In this document: one piece after another, positions 36,752 through 45,614 of the stretch
How positions within the stretch are numbered: position 1 is the first letter of the stretch
Layout: each line of letters opens with the position of its first letter
From: JAVJSU01 sp040219275
GTDB lineage: Bacteria; Chloroflexota; Anaerolineae; Aggregatilineales; Phototrophicaceae
NCBI GenBank assembly: GCA_040219275.1
Contig: JAVJSU010000085.1
Coordinates: 62,001-126,000, forward strand
Direction: 5' to 3'
Length of the DNA stretch: 64,000 bases
Program-made: the position numbers and the translations under genes
The notes under the pieces: generated by a model
What the model was told of the DNA's origin: nothing
Database searches by the model: none
What the model saw: the letters and a program-made list of their open reading frames with translations, nothing else

Positions 36752-37993
36752 ATGCCAGAACCACCCGCATGGCGTTATCAAAAAATCATCAAACCACTCT
36801 TCGATCTCCCCTCACCGCATCGCATCCTCAATGGCGGGCGCGTGCTGACCTGTGTGGATGACGAAATCATCGAAAACGGCTACGTCGAAATCGAAAACGG
36901 CAAGATCACAGCCGTCGGCAAAGCAAGCGATCTCGGCGACACAAACGCGGAAATCATCGACTGCACAGGCATGACGATTATGCCCGGCATGATAAATTCG
37001 CACGCCCATCTCGCATGGGACGGAATCCACGATCTCGCCCGTCAATCAATGGACGACGCGCCGGAAATCAGCGCCTATAAAGCCGCCGCCAACATGCTCA
37101 AAAGTTTGCGGGCAGGCATTACGTTGGTGCGCGATTTAGGCATGAACACGGCGAATATCTACACCAAGCAAGCCGTCGAGCAGGGCATTTTCCCCGGTCC
37201 ACGCTTGCTAATTACGGGCGAATCCATCATCCAGACGGGCGGACATACCTATTGGTGCTGTCGGGAAGCCAGCGGCGCGGATGAGATGCGGCGGGCAGTC
37301 CGCGAGCAAGTGCGGGCGGGCGCAGACCTCATCAAAATCATGGGATGCCACGACACGCTTGAATTCACCGACGCGGAACTTGAAGCCGTGATTGACGAGT
37401 CACATCGCAACCGCTTACCCATCACCGCCCACGCCACCTATAACGATTGCATTTACCGCATGGCACAATTCGGCGTGGATGTCATCGAGCATGGCGGTTC
37501 CATGACCGACGAGACAATTCAACTTCTGCTCGATAAGAAAATTCCGATTGTGACGACCTTCGCGCCATTGGTGATGCAATCACAGGCGGAGCTTGCCCGT
37601 CAATACATGATTCCGGAATGGAAAATTGAGGAACGCCAGAAAGCCGTCGCCAGTTCCGCCCGTTACGAAGGGCTAATCAATGCGGCGAAAGCGGGTGTGC
37701 CGATTGCCTTCGGGACAGACGCGGGCAGTCCGGTGGTCGGGCATGATGTGGTTGCGCCGGAACTCAAATTTATGGTAAAACTTGGCGTGAAGCGGGACAA
37801 TTACGATGCGCTTCGTTCTGCCACCATCGTCGCCGCCCGACTCAGCAAACTTGACGCAAAACTCGGTACGCTGGAAGCAGGCAAAGCGGGTGATGTCATC
37901 GTCATGGCGGGCAATCCGCTGGATGATCTCGACGCGCTGGAACACGTCAAAATGACCTTCATCGACGGCAAGAAAATGCTCGGTGTTGGATAG
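36752..37993 (+). CDS. Metal-dependent amidohydrolase, imidazolonepropionase/prolidase-like
   Basis: 413 aa. Small beta domain with LNGGRVLTC, then NSHAHLAWDG (His-x-His), a metal-site Lys in LIKIMGCHDTLEF, HATYND and IEHGG (two metal His), and GTDAGSP (catalytic Asp). The C-terminus returns to the beta domain (LEAGKAGDVIVMAGNPLDD). This group hydrolyses amide bonds in cyclic or Xaa-Pro-like compounds. GGAGG lies 8 bases before the ATG. Last gene of the plus-strand arm, mirroring the hydantoinase in the minus-strand arm. Confidence 0.92.
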   Translation: MPEPPAWRYQKIIKPLFDLPSPHRILNGGRVLTCVDDEIIENGYVEIENGKITAVGKASDLGDTNAEIIDCTGMTIMPGMINSHAHLAWDGIHDLARQSMDDAPEISAYKAAANMLKSLRAGITLVRDLGMNTANIYTKQAVEQGIFPGPRLLITGESIIQTGGHTYWCCREASGADEMRRAVREQVRAGADLIKIMGCHDTLEFTDAELEAVIDESHRNRLPITAHATYNDCIYRMAQFGVDVIEHGGSMTDETIQLLLDKKIPIVTTFAPLVMQSQAELARQYMIPEWKIEERQKAVASSARYEGLINAAKAGVPIAFGTDAGSPVVGHDVVAPELKFMVKLGVKRDNYDALRSATIVAARLSKLDAKLGTLEAGKAGDVIVMAGNPLDDLDALEHVKMTFIDGKKMLGVG

Positions 37994-38030
37994 TCGATAG
38001 GTTGAAAGTGATGAGTAAAAAGTGATAGCG

Positions 38031-38065
38031 ATGTAGGGCGCGACCTGTCAGGTCGCGCCCTACAT
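38031..38065. repeat. Family R1 palindrome, longest and perfect copy
   Basis: Arms ATGTAGGGCGCGACCT and its exact reverse complement (16 bp each) around a 3-base centre GTC. It follows the amidohydrolase stop by 38 bases and may serve as its terminator-like hairpin, though no T-run follows. Confidence 0.92.
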
Positions 38066-38195
38066 GACAAACTAACCTACAGACATTTCTTCGTCAGTTA
38101 TGCCTGTAGATTATTCGCTTTTAGCCACCATCCCCACGAACGCCCCTTATTTCAAGGCTTTTCTAACGCAATCTGTGCAATTGTTAGATCAAACT

Positions 38196-38453
38196 TCACC
38201 ATAATCGCACAGGTTCTCCACTAAAACGAACCGCTAGCTCAATCCAAAGAGATACCGCTTCCAACTGACGTTCCGGACTAGGTTCCACCTGCTCCGTTCT
38301 CGGATTGATCTGGTAACGCCGTTTCCACTTATTCAGCAATCCCTGCGTGATCCCCAGATCGCGTTCTAGCTCCGCGACCGGTTTACCACTCGTCTCCAAT
38401 AACCGCAGGGTCTCTCGTTTGAATGCTTAGTCATATACCCGTTTTGATTTCAT
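38196..38453 (-). pseudogene. IS3-family transposase OrfA remnant
   Basis: Begins at an ATG at 38453 (MKSKRVYD), then an in-frame TAA, then AFKRETLRLLETSGKPVAEL and LERDLGITQGLLNKWKRRYQ, the helix-turn-helix of IS3-type OrfA. Homology stops at about 38256 (PERQLEA) and the rest of OrfA and all of OrfB are missing. Both the stop codon and the deletion make it non-functional. Confidence 0.85.
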
Positions 38454-38786
38454 TTCACTTCCCCTTTGTCATTAATTGTAATGGACAACTTTTTACTCCA
38501 CTACTTGGGGAAAGTTCAAGGATCGGGAAAGGGAGTCTCATCTGTTTGTGCTTGAATAACAAAGGGGACGAGAAACAATCCGAGAATAAAAATATGCCAC
38601 CCATGTTTTCGCATCCGTATTAGCCTTTAACAGTCGTAACTCAAGCGGAAATTAAGCAATTTCATTATGACTTCCATCATACGCCTGATTATACAGTGGA
38701 ATACGGGCATCTCGCCTGACGACTACACGACGCTAGGGCTGACGATTACACTACGCTACTGTTGGAGAAGAGGGTGCTTTGAAAAC
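38454..38786. other. Intergenic gap with the end of the IS remnant
   Basis: 333 bases. The part to about 38503 is the IS leader; the rest shows no gene, repeat or promoter I can support. Confidence 0.6.
38483..38503. mobile_element. Probable terminal inverted repeat of the IS3 remnant
   Basis: ggacaactttttactccact on the plus strand, 30 bases upstream of the OrfA start. The position and the TAGTGGAGTAAAAAGTTGTCC form (minus strand) fit an IS3-type left end. No matching right end is visible. Confidence 0.5.
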
Positions 38787-39431
38787 TCATGACTTCGGCG
38801 GCGCATAAATGCCGATGTTTTGCCCGCGAAAGCCCAACTGAAACGGTCTGACATCAAACCCTTCACGGAGCGCGTAATCGGTCAACGACCCGACCCATGT
38901 CGCGCCACGCCTCGGATAAAATGGCTCCTCGATGACGCAACACGGCAAGAGCACAAATCCGGTGTTGTATTTTGTACAGGCATCAATGACCTGAACATTG
39001 CACCCATGCGCATGGAGTCCAATCAACAAATCAACCTCAGATGCCATCGCGGGTTCAAAATTGCGACTCACTCTAGGGACTTTTTCATCTGCGGCAATAA
39101 TCACGCGCTTCTTGCTCTGAAAGTCTTTGTATTTTGTCGGCAATTCCTGATAGGCAGGATCAACGACAGTGACATCCCAGCCGCTTTTGTTCAACAGGTA
39201 GGTCAATAAGCCTTTGCCGCCGCCAATATCGACGGCACGACAGGGCGCGACTTCAGCAATCAGCCATTCATGCAGAAGCTGAAAGCGGAATTTTTTCATC
39301 ATGGTGTTGCCACTTTGACCCGCTGTAAAATCGTCGTCAATCTCGTCGACATCTTCGGCGATGGATTGCCGTAAATCCAACAGTTGACCATAGACTTCTT
39401 TTTTGCGTGCTTTAGTTTTCTTTTTACCCAT
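38787..39431 (-). CDS. Class I SAM-dependent methyltransferase
   Basis: 214 aa from the ATG at 39431; a TTG four codons earlier is the alternative. Very basic leader (MGKKKTKARKKEVYG). Motif I AVDIGGGKGLLTYLL, acidic end of strand 2 VVDPAYQ, then a GLHAHGCNVQVIDAC segment and LLPCCVIEE. The HAxG...PCC pattern recalls Methyltransf_32/Trm13-like RNA methyltransferases. The basic tail also suits RNA binding. Stands alone. Substrate is inference. Confidence 0.78.
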   Translation of the reverse strand: MGKKKTKARKKEVYGQLLDLRQSIAEDVDEIDDDFTAGQSGNTMMKKFRFQLLHEWLIAEVAPCRAVDIGGGKGLLTYLLNKSGWDVTVVDPAYQELPTKYKDFQSKKRVIIAADEKVPRVSRNFEPAMASEVDLLIGLHAHGCNVQVIDACTKYNTGFVLLPCCVIEEPFYPRRGATWVGSLTDYALREGFDVRPFQLGFRGQNIGIYAPPKS

Positions 39432-39459
39432 TGGAAATAGCAATACCTTGATTGCTAGT

Positions 39460-39545
39460 CAGCAATTCAGCGAGTCAGTTTCTCAGTAAAAACATTCTTT
39501 TAGCGGATTACGACGTGTTTTGGCTGAACTGCTGAGACGCTGAAA
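39460..39545. repeat. TCAGCAATTCAGCGAGTCAG-type string with inverted partner
   Basis: agtcagcaattcagcgagtc at about 39458, and inverted ggctgaactgctgagacgct at about 39521. Similar text at 1508-1550 (gctgaccgctgattagctga). Intergenic. Confidence 0.5.
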
Positions 39546-39613
39546 CGGTCTTTTTTTACAGGAGTTTCTGAAAGAAATGGTTTTTATTATATAATTTGCA
39601 ATCAGTGTATATC

Positions 39614-40102
39614 TCACAATTCCAGCCGTAAATACCGGATTGGCTCCGCACCTGTGCCGAGGTCAACATGGACGGTGTGATTATCAATGAAGCCCAGCCG
39701 ACGATATAGTGTCAGCGCTCGTGGATTACTCAGCGCCGCGCCAATTTCCACACAGGTCAGGTGCATTTCACGCGAGGCGCGCACCAGATATTGAATGATG
39801 GTTGTACCAAGACCCTGACTGCGCTGATCTTCACGGATCATTAAATCGCTGATTTCGCCACAACGGGGCCACACCGTCAATTGACCGTAACCGATCAAGG
39901 CGTGATCTTTAGCAACCACGACCACCCCCAAGCCGCGCCCTTGAATCGCATACTGTTGTGCGCGGGCGATCAGTTGATAGGTCAGCGCTTGCGGACGATT
40001 TGACCAGCAGACTTGATGTAGCTCCTGTACATCGCCTAGCCTTACCGGACGGATCGTCACGTTCGGATTTGGATTTTGCATCGCCAGAATGATCGTTTCC
40101 AT
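39614..40102 (-). CDS. GNAT-family N-acetyltransferase
   Basis: 162 aa. Acetyl-CoA fold with ISDLMIREDQRSQGLGTTIIQYL (the R-x-x-G-x-G/A loop as RSQGLG), then an ALSNPRALTLYRRLGF motif, typical of GNAT strand 5/helix 4. It opens with IRPVRLGDVQELHQV. Substrate unknown. No operon partner. Confidence 0.9.
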   Translation of the reverse strand: METIILAMQNPNPNVTIRPVRLGDVQELHQVCWSNRPQALTYQLIARAQQYAIQGRGLGVVVVAKDHALIGYGQLTVWPRCGEISDLMIREDQRSQGLGTTIIQYLVRASREMHLTCVEIGAALSNPRALTLYRRLGFIDNHTVHVDLGTGAEPIRYLRLEL

Positions 40103-40279
40103 AACGGCTTACCCGACTATGTATCCACCTGTGGCATCATGCCTTCACTTAATTACGCCGATTATAACATACATTAAGACAATTGGTTTGGCGCTGGTGG
40201 TGTGGCAATCATAGGAACGGACGGATTATCAGTTCGTCGCGAAGAACACCAACCAGAAACCGAAATCCGCCACATAAAA

Positions 40280-41098
40280 TCAGAGCCGTAATAGCACCTT
40301 CAGGAATTCTTTTTGTGGAGTAGACCCTTCTTCATACAGCATCGAAAACAGCATTTTCTGGATTTGATATTGGTCGCGCTCCGGCAATATAGACATGGCG
40401 GGCGGGCTAAATGCCTGAGAAAGCAACGGGCGTTCCTGACTGTGATCGAGTTGCTGTAACCACGCTTGCGTCTGCAAATCATCGCTCTCCATGTTTTTTA
40501 GCGCCAGATACCGCTCCATCCAGAAAATAAGCAGGCTCTCTTGTTTCGCTAGATTGGTGACGAGATGCGTGCCAACTTGATGCCAGAACACTTCATATTC
40601 TGCCGTCCATGGATACGCGTCAATCTTCGTCAAAACATCATTTTCAAGCTCATATAGTAGATCAGACAACCCGCTAGATTTTCGCTTCACCGTGTCCGTC
40701 ACAATCGTCATCGCGGAGTAGTCCGGCGATCCCTGCTGAAAATCGCTGAGGAGAGTCGCGTCGGTATTGAGATACTGTTGCAAATTTTCCAGCCGATTTT
40801 GTAATTCGCTGATTTCGTTGGTGATGCGGCGTTCGTGTTGATGGAGCACCGTCCGCATCAGCGTATCGGGGTCATTCGCCTCAAAAATACTCTTAATTTG
40901 CTTGAGCGATAAGCCGATGTCCTTGAGGCGCAGGATGAGTTGAACCTTCTCCAACTGGTCAATGCTATACACCCGATAATTGTTCACATCCCGCGCTGGC
41001 TCTGGCAATAAGCCAATCTGATGATAATGGCGGAGCGTTTTCGGAGTGACACCCGCCAACTGCGCGACTTCACCGATTGTAAAAATTAAGCTAGACAT
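40280..41098 (-). CDS. MerR-family transcriptional regulator
   Basis: 272 aa. N-terminal winged helix TIGEVAQLAGVTPKTLRHYH with the YRVYS...DLGLSLKQIKSI-like LKDIGLSLKQIKSIF, then a coiled-coil dimer helix (HQHERRITNEISELQNRLENLQQYL) at about 85-110. The C-terminal 150 residues are helical and resemble TipAS-type ligand-binding domains only loosely. Transcribed just after the small membrane protein gene (61-base gap); it may regulate that pair from the 41642 site. Confidence 0.88.
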   Translation of the reverse strand: MSSLIFTIGEVAQLAGVTPKTLRHYHQIGLLPEPARDVNNYRVYSIDQLEKVQLILRLKDIGLSLKQIKSIFEANDPDTLMRTVLHQHERRITNEISELQNRLENLQQYLNTDATLLSDFQQGSPDYSAMTIVTDTVKRKSSGLSDLLYELENDVLTKIDAYPWTAEYEVFWHQVGTHLVTNLAKQESLLIFWMERYLALKNMESDDLQTQAWLQQLDHSQERPLLSQAFSPPAMSILPERDQYQIQKMLFSMLYEEGSTPQKEFLKVLLRL

Positions 41099-41159
41099 AG
41101 ACGATCTCTCAATTTCTGCTTACACCACATCACCCTATTTTACCCTGACTATTTAGCCC

Positions 41160-41582
41160 TCAACCGACTGTTTTACCCCGCGTTGACAACCATAGCGCCC
41201 AAATCAGCGTGAGCGACACACCCCATAGCAAAAACGCCGCCGCCGCCGCGATTTGATTGTCCGTGGAACCGTACAACTCTGTAAAGCCAACCGCTAAACC
41301 GTCACAAAACATTGCTGATGCGCTCATAATCACTGCCGGAACGAGCATTTCATTCAATGGTATCTTGGTCGCTGTGGCTAACAGAGGCAGTAACCCCATG
41401 ACGATTGGCGCGGTCAAGACGAACAAACCGAGCAATAATGGATTTCCCGTCGTGAATACGCTTGTGCCGATCACGCGGATCGCCACCAGAAAAATGAACC
41501 ACAACGCAACACCAAGCCCGATAAATAACAGATAGTACGTTGAGGATTTCGGGTTTGGATTCGTGGACGTAATGCTTGACAT
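41160..41582 (-). CDS. Small four-helix membrane protein, DUF5367-like (tentative)
   Basis: 140 aa from the ATG at 41582, which has GAAAGG 8 bases upstream; ATG at 41588 and a longer frame to 41636 are less likely. Four membrane spans: YYLLFIGLGVALWFIFLVAI, LLLGLFVLTAPIVMGLLPLL, a weaker one around VPAVIMSASAMFCDGLAVGF, and AAAAFLLWGVSLTLIWALWL. Layout and the MFCDGLAVGFTELYG segment resemble DUF5367 proteins. Upstream of the MerR gene, which suggests stress- or drug-induced expression. Confidence 0.65.
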   Translation of the reverse strand: MSSITSTNPNPKSSTYYLLFIGLGVALWFIFLVAIRVIGTSVFTTGNPLLLGLFVLTAPIVMGLLPLLATATKIPLNEMLVPAVIMSASAMFCDGLAVGFTELYGSTDNQIAAAAAFLLWGVSLTLIWALWLSTRGKTVG

Positions 41583-41641
41583 TGTCATGACCTTTCGTTT
41601 GATTTCATTTTTATCTCCGTCAGATAAACTAAGCATACATT

Positions 41642-41657
41642 CTGCCCGTGCGGTAAG
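41642..41657 (-). promoter_or_regulatory. Candidate MerR-type operator
   Basis: On the minus strand CTTACCG-CA-CGGGCAG, an imperfect dyad with a TATGCT about 4 bases past it, 60-75 bases upstream of the membrane-protein start. MerR sites usually lie between -35 and -10 in this way. The rest of the 313-base divergent gap 41583-41895 shows nothing firm. Confidence 0.35.
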
Positions 41658-41895
41658 GTCTATAGCCTAATATGAGCAAACGATGAATTTGCCGCATCAC
41701 CAACCATGCTTGTTTGCACATTAACCGATAGGTGGTTTGCCCGTTTTGTGGTGCGAATGACCAATAAATACGCTTTTCGGCAAGTGTCATATATCATAAA
41801 ATTGAGTGATAACTTTGAACATGACAGCCATCATTAATTCCGGTATCATATATCGGTGCTAATATGTGAAAAAAAGTACAAAGTAGGAGTGTGGG

Positions 41896-42990
41896 ATGGT
41901 TTATACAAAAAAACGGGTGCTCATTTTCGGGATGGTGCTTGCATCGTTGCTGATGCCTATAGCGGTTCAAGCGCACGTCAAATGGTTCACTGATCCGAGC
42001 GTTTCTGACGCGCCGATCTCATTACAGGATGCGATCACGCCGACCTTTCTGGCGATGACCGCGCTGACCTTCTTCGCGCTGGCGTTCGCAGTTTTTCTCG
42101 AACGGCAAATCCGCGACACGGCATGGTATAAAAACATCGTGGGATGGTTCATCGCACGGCGAGAATATAGCACGGTGGTGATGCGAATCGGGCTGGGCAT
42201 GACGCTCTTGCTCTCGTGGCAGGCAGAAACGTTGCTCGTACCGCAATTAAATCTGACGGAATCATGGCTCGGTTGGGCGCAATTTGTCGTCGTCTTGCTT
42301 CTACTCCTCCCGCGCACCACACCACTAGCAGGCGCAGGCACGCTCTTTTTGTTTGCGGCAGGCGTGGTGGAATTCGGCGGATTTTATATGCTGGATTATT
42401 TCCTGTTCGTCGGTGTGGGTATATTTTTATTGCTCGCCGAAACTGAGAATATTCGCATCAAAGCCTTACGCATCCCCGCGCTTTATTTCGCGGTTGGATT
42501 TTCGCTGTTCTGGGTTGGGCTGGAAAAAATTATCTATCCGCAATGGGGCTTGTATGTGCTGGAACAAAATCCAGAACTCACGCTCGGTTTCGACCCTGCC
42601 TTTTTCCTTGTTGGCGCGGCATTTGTGGAATTGGCGCTCGGTTATTTGCTGATTATCGGCTTGCTGGAACGTCCGCTGGCGTTGACGATTACGCTCGTTT
42701 TCTTCCTGACCACGCTGATCTTCGGCAGATTGGAAATCGTCGGGCATACGATCATCCACGCCTCGCTGATCGTCTTCTTGCTGGAAGGACCCGGCAAACT
42801 CTACCCCGCGCCCGTCGATATTCATAAACGATTGCCCTTGCGGATGGCGTTCGCCTCGGTGAATTTCCTGATCTTCCTCGCCGTGTTGATCGTTCCCTAT
42901 AGCCTTATCGCCGACGCGGAATATGACGCAAGTGCTGATGAGCAGGCACAGGTGCAGGAACTTGCAGAAAATAACCTGACCGAGGAGTGA
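41896..42990 (+). CDS. DoxX-like multi-pass membrane protein
   Basis: 364 aa. Signal-like first span (LIFGMVLASLLMPIAVQA) followed by HVKWFTDP, a start shared by many DoxX-like proteins. Further spans: ITPTFLAMTALTFFALAFAVF, a VVMRIGLGMTLLLSW span, WAQFVVVLLLLLP, ALYFAVGFSLFWVGLEKII, FFLVGAAFVELALGYLLIIG, LALTITLVFFLTTLIFG and a last one near FASVNFLIFLAVLIVPYS. AGGAG lies 7 bases before the ATG. Physiological role unknown; acidic C-terminal tail. Confidence 0.8.
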   Translation: MVYTKKRVLIFGMVLASLLMPIAVQAHVKWFTDPSVSDAPISLQDAITPTFLAMTALTFFALAFAVFLERQIRDTAWYKNIVGWFIARREYSTVVMRIGLGMTLLLSWQAETLLVPQLNLTESWLGWAQFVVVLLLLLPRTTPLAGAGTLFLFAAGVVEFGGFYMLDYFLFVGVGIFLLLAETENIRIKALRIPALYFAVGFSLFWVGLEKIIYPQWGLYVLEQNPELTLGFDPAFFLVGAAFVELALGYLLIIGLLERPLALTITLVFFLTTLIFGRLEIVGHTIIHASLIVFLLEGPGKLYPAPVDIHKRLPLRMAFASVNFLIFLAVLIVPYSLIADAEYDASADEQAQVQELAENNLTEE

Positions 42991-43028
42991 TGAATTTCGC
43001 TCATCTTTAAAAAAAACACGGTAGAATT

Positions 43029-43067
43029 CCACCCATCGAATGATCGTTATTCATATACGATGGGTGG
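43029..43067. other. Hairpin CCACCCATCG/CGATGGGTGG at the start of the hydrolase gene
   Basis: Perfect 10-bp arms with a 19-base loop (43039-43057) that contains the first ATG (43040). The right arm carries a GGTGG that could serve a later TTG start at 43073. It could hide either start from ribosomes. Confidence 0.55.
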
Positions 43068-44377
43068 AAACGTTGATACACAGCACACTTGATGCACAAC
43101 TCCGGCAACTGTTAAACGAAGATGCCCCCGGCGCAGGGATCGGCGTGATGCACGCTGGCGAAACCATTCATTCGGCGGGCTATGGGCTGGCGAATGTCGA
43201 ATGGCACATCCCGATTGACACAGACACTGCCTTTCGCGTCGGCTCGGTGACCAAACCCTTCACGGCGTTGCTCACCATGATGCTCGTCGCGGATGGGCAA
43301 ATTGCGCTAGACGCACCCATCACCGACTATCTGCCGGAATTCCACAGCGCAGGACACATCGTTACCGTGCATCATCTGCTCACCCACACCTCCGGCATCG
43401 CCAGCTACACCAACGCGCCGGATTTCTTCACACATAAATGCTTGTTTTCAGCTACGACACAAGAAATGCTGACCGAAATCGCCGCCGTGCCGTTCGAATT
43501 CAAACCGGGGACAGCCTATAACTACAACAATTCAGGCTATCATTTGCTCGGCATGATAATCGAACGCGTGACGGGTATGGGCTATGCGGATTTCCTGCGC
43601 GAACGGATTCTGACTCCCTGCGCCATGCACAACACCCTACATCCCAAAGACGATAGCGTGATTCCGCGCATGGCAAATGGTTATCGTTACGAGGACGAAA
43701 CGCTTCTGCCCGCAAATTATTTGCATATCAGCCGGGCATTTGCGGCGGGCGCGTTAATCACCACCGTCAATGACCTTCTGCGCTGGTCACAGAAGTTATG
43801 GGCAGGTGAGATTGTCCCACTCGATACACTAACGCACATGGGGACGAGCGCCGTGCTGGAAAATGGCGAAGAAACGGGATATGGCTACGGATGGGGCAAC
43901 GTCACTTACGAGGGGCGCACGGTGATGAGTCATAGCGGCGGCATCCCCGGCTTTAGCGCGCAATATGTGCATTTTGTTGAGGATGACCTGACCATCATTG
44001 TGCTGGCGAATGTCGAAAATACCATCGACACGATCAAACTCGTGACGACGGTTGCCCGTGAAATGTTCGCATTGCCAGCCGTCAAGCATCGTCTCTATAT
44101 GCTGGTCGGTGATAATCTGCGGCGCATCATCGGTGCATTCGAGACACAGGGCGCAACCGTGACCATCAAAATCGACGACGAAGGCAAAATCATCTGGGAA
44201 AGCCCGATGGGGACTACGCGCCTGATCCCGATCAACAAATTTCAACTGTACGATGCGGATAACCCCGAACGCACCGTAACATTCAGTGATCCGGACGACT
44301 CTCCACACGCGCTGTACACGCAAATTGAACTGCAATCACCGCTAAGCCGTCCTGTGTTATTGCGCCGGATTTTATAA
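43040..44377 (+). CDS. Serine hydrolase, class C beta-lactamase/penicillin-binding fold
   Basis: 445 aa with the ATG at 43040; GTG 43064 or TTG 43073 are alternatives. Nucleophile motif SVTK (Ser 69, Lys 72), Y-x-N in AYNYNNSGYHLLG, and HSGG (SHSGGIPGF) in place of KTG. No signal peptide, so cytoplasmic. The C-terminal 110 residues form a lipocalin-like or beta-rich extension. Family members act as esterases, D-aminopeptidases or beta-lactamases; the activity here is unknown. Confidence 0.9.
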   Translation: MIVIHIRWVETLIHSTLDAQLRQLLNEDAPGAGIGVMHAGETIHSAGYGLANVEWHIPIDTDTAFRVGSVTKPFTALLTMMLVADGQIALDAPITDYLPEFHSAGHIVTVHHLLTHTSGIASYTNAPDFFTHKCLFSATTQEMLTEIAAVPFEFKPGTAYNYNNSGYHLLGMIIERVTGMGYADFLRERILTPCAMHNTLHPKDDSVIPRMANGYRYEDETLLPANYLHISRAFAAGALITTVNDLLRWSQKLWAGEIVPLDTLTHMGTSAVLENGEETGYGYGWGNVTYEGRTVMSHSGGIPGFSAQYVHFVEDDLTIIVLANVENTIDTIKLVTTVAREMFALPAVKHRLYMLVGDNLRRIIGAFETQGATVTIKIDDEGKIIWESPMGTTRLIPINKFQLYDADNPERTVTFSDPDDSPHALYTQIELQSPLSRPVLLRRIL

Positions 44378-44502
44378 CTGCGCATACAGGTCTATTTTAC
44401 GGGAAAATTTACACTGAACGTAAACGCAAATTCTAGCAATTCATAACGATTTATAGTAACATTAGTAGTAATCGAAAGATTGTGAGTAGAATGGATGCGA
44501 CA

Positions 44503-44874
44503 ATGCCCATTACAGAAATGTACTTCAATGATGGTATCCTTTTTGTCCGTGAACAGGGACGCATTGAGAAGCAAGATGCGAAGCGTTTTGCAGAGCAAAT
44601 CCTCCATTGTGCCTCCAAACACTCCGGTCCGATTGCGGCAGTGATTGACGCGCTAGAAGTCAATTACATCTCCACAGATGCCCGCAAAATTTTCGTCCGC
44701 GCCTCCACGTTACCCAATTTCAGCTTTTCTGCGGTTGCGGCACGCGATGCAATCACGGCGCAAACTGCCCGCGTCATCGGGAGCATGAGTCAGGACGGAC
44801 ACACCTATATATTCCCAACGTTGGAAGACGCATGGGATTACGCCCTCTCGCGCATTAAAAGTGCTAGAGTGTGA
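44503..44874 (+). CDS. Small STAS/SpoIIAA-like protein, paralogue 1
   Basis: 123 aa from the ATG at 44503, chosen because MPITEMYFND aligns with the start of the next gene; GTG 44482 and ATG 44491 are alternatives. Pattern of strand-helix repeats: DGILFVREQGRIE, KRFAEQILHCAS, IAAVIDALEVNYIS, and a final ARVIGSMSQDGHTYIFPTLEDAWDYAL. That layout is like SpoIIAA/STAS domains. Not a certain family. Next to its paralogue and 13 kb from a third (57743). Confidence 0.55.
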   Translation: MPITEMYFNDGILFVREQGRIEKQDAKRFAEQILHCASKHSGPIAAVIDALEVNYISTDARKIFVRASTLPNFSFSAVAARDAITAQTARVIGSMSQDGHTYIFPTLEDAWDYALSRIKSARV

Positions 44875-44945
44875 TGCTAAAATCCGAAAATATCATGCTA
44901 TAATAAGTTAATGTCCAGCATATTTTGTCGGAAAGTCCTGTAAAC

Positions 44946-45374
44946 ATGCCCATCCATACGATGAATTTCACGGATCGTGTTTTTTATGCAAAGCCGGTGG
45001 GGTATTGGGATAACGTCGATGGGCGCATGTGGGCAAACGCCTTCAAAACCCATATGAAAGCCAGCACCGCGCCGATTGTCGGTATGGTGGACATTGAGCA
45101 AGTAGACCGAATCTGCTCGACCATCCCCAAATTGCTGGGCGAATTATTGTTGATAAACCCCGATATTATCGGCTTGGTATTCATCACCGGACAAAACATC
45201 TCCTCACAAAATAGCCGTGCGCTTGATAAAATTTACCAGCTTGACCGTGTGAAGATGGTCACGACAGTTAGTGAAGCGCAAGCCTTTGCCATGCGTAACC
45301 TCACGCCTTCGTTTGGCGCATGGACATCTCAGAGCGTCGCCTATAGCACCGCCATGCACTACGCCGCCATTTAG
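44946..45374 (+). CDS. Small STAS/SpoIIAA-like protein, paralogue 2
   Basis: 142 aa from the ATG at 44946, with GGAAAG 10 bases upstream; a TTG at 44925 is the alternative. Starts MPIHTMNFTDRVFYAKPVGYW, then WANAFKTHMKASTAPIVGMVDIEQVDRI, IGLVFITGQNIS and KMVTTVSEAQAFAM. Same module order as the previous gene. A TATAAT at 44899-44904 may be its own -10 box. Possibly involved in signalling or anti-sigma control, by analogy only. Confidence 0.55.
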   Translation: MPIHTMNFTDRVFYAKPVGYWDNVDGRMWANAFKTHMKASTAPIVGMVDIEQVDRICSTIPKLLGELLLINPDIIGLVFITGQNISSQNSRALDKIYQLDRVKMVTTVSEAQAFAMRNLTPSFGAWTSQSVAYSTAMHYAAI

Positions 45375-45464
45375 TCCGGCGCTTCTTCAAACAAAATCCT
45401 GACCGCCTTCGGGATCATCCGTTTTTGGTTATATCACTTCGCAAGATCGCCAATCATTGCATTA

Positions 45465-45500
45465 TTTCTTTGCGCCTTCGTGTCTTTGGGGCTTTGTGTT
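45465..45500. repeat. Family R3 string
   Basis: tatttctttgcgccttcgtg followed by tctttggggctttgtg, in the 240-base gap before cdsA. Confidence 0.55.
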
Positions 45501-45614
45501 ACGCTGTGAAAATCACCCCTTTCGCGTAAGGCAAAATGAAATCTGCATAGCGCAACCGTGCCTGCGCGTGTATCATCAAGAGATGCTTAAATTTTTAATA
45601 GACAATTCTTAATT

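Noticed and set aside
38423..38623. 66-aa plus-strand open frame
   Set aside because: Runs through the IS leader and terminal repeat; no start signal and no domain.
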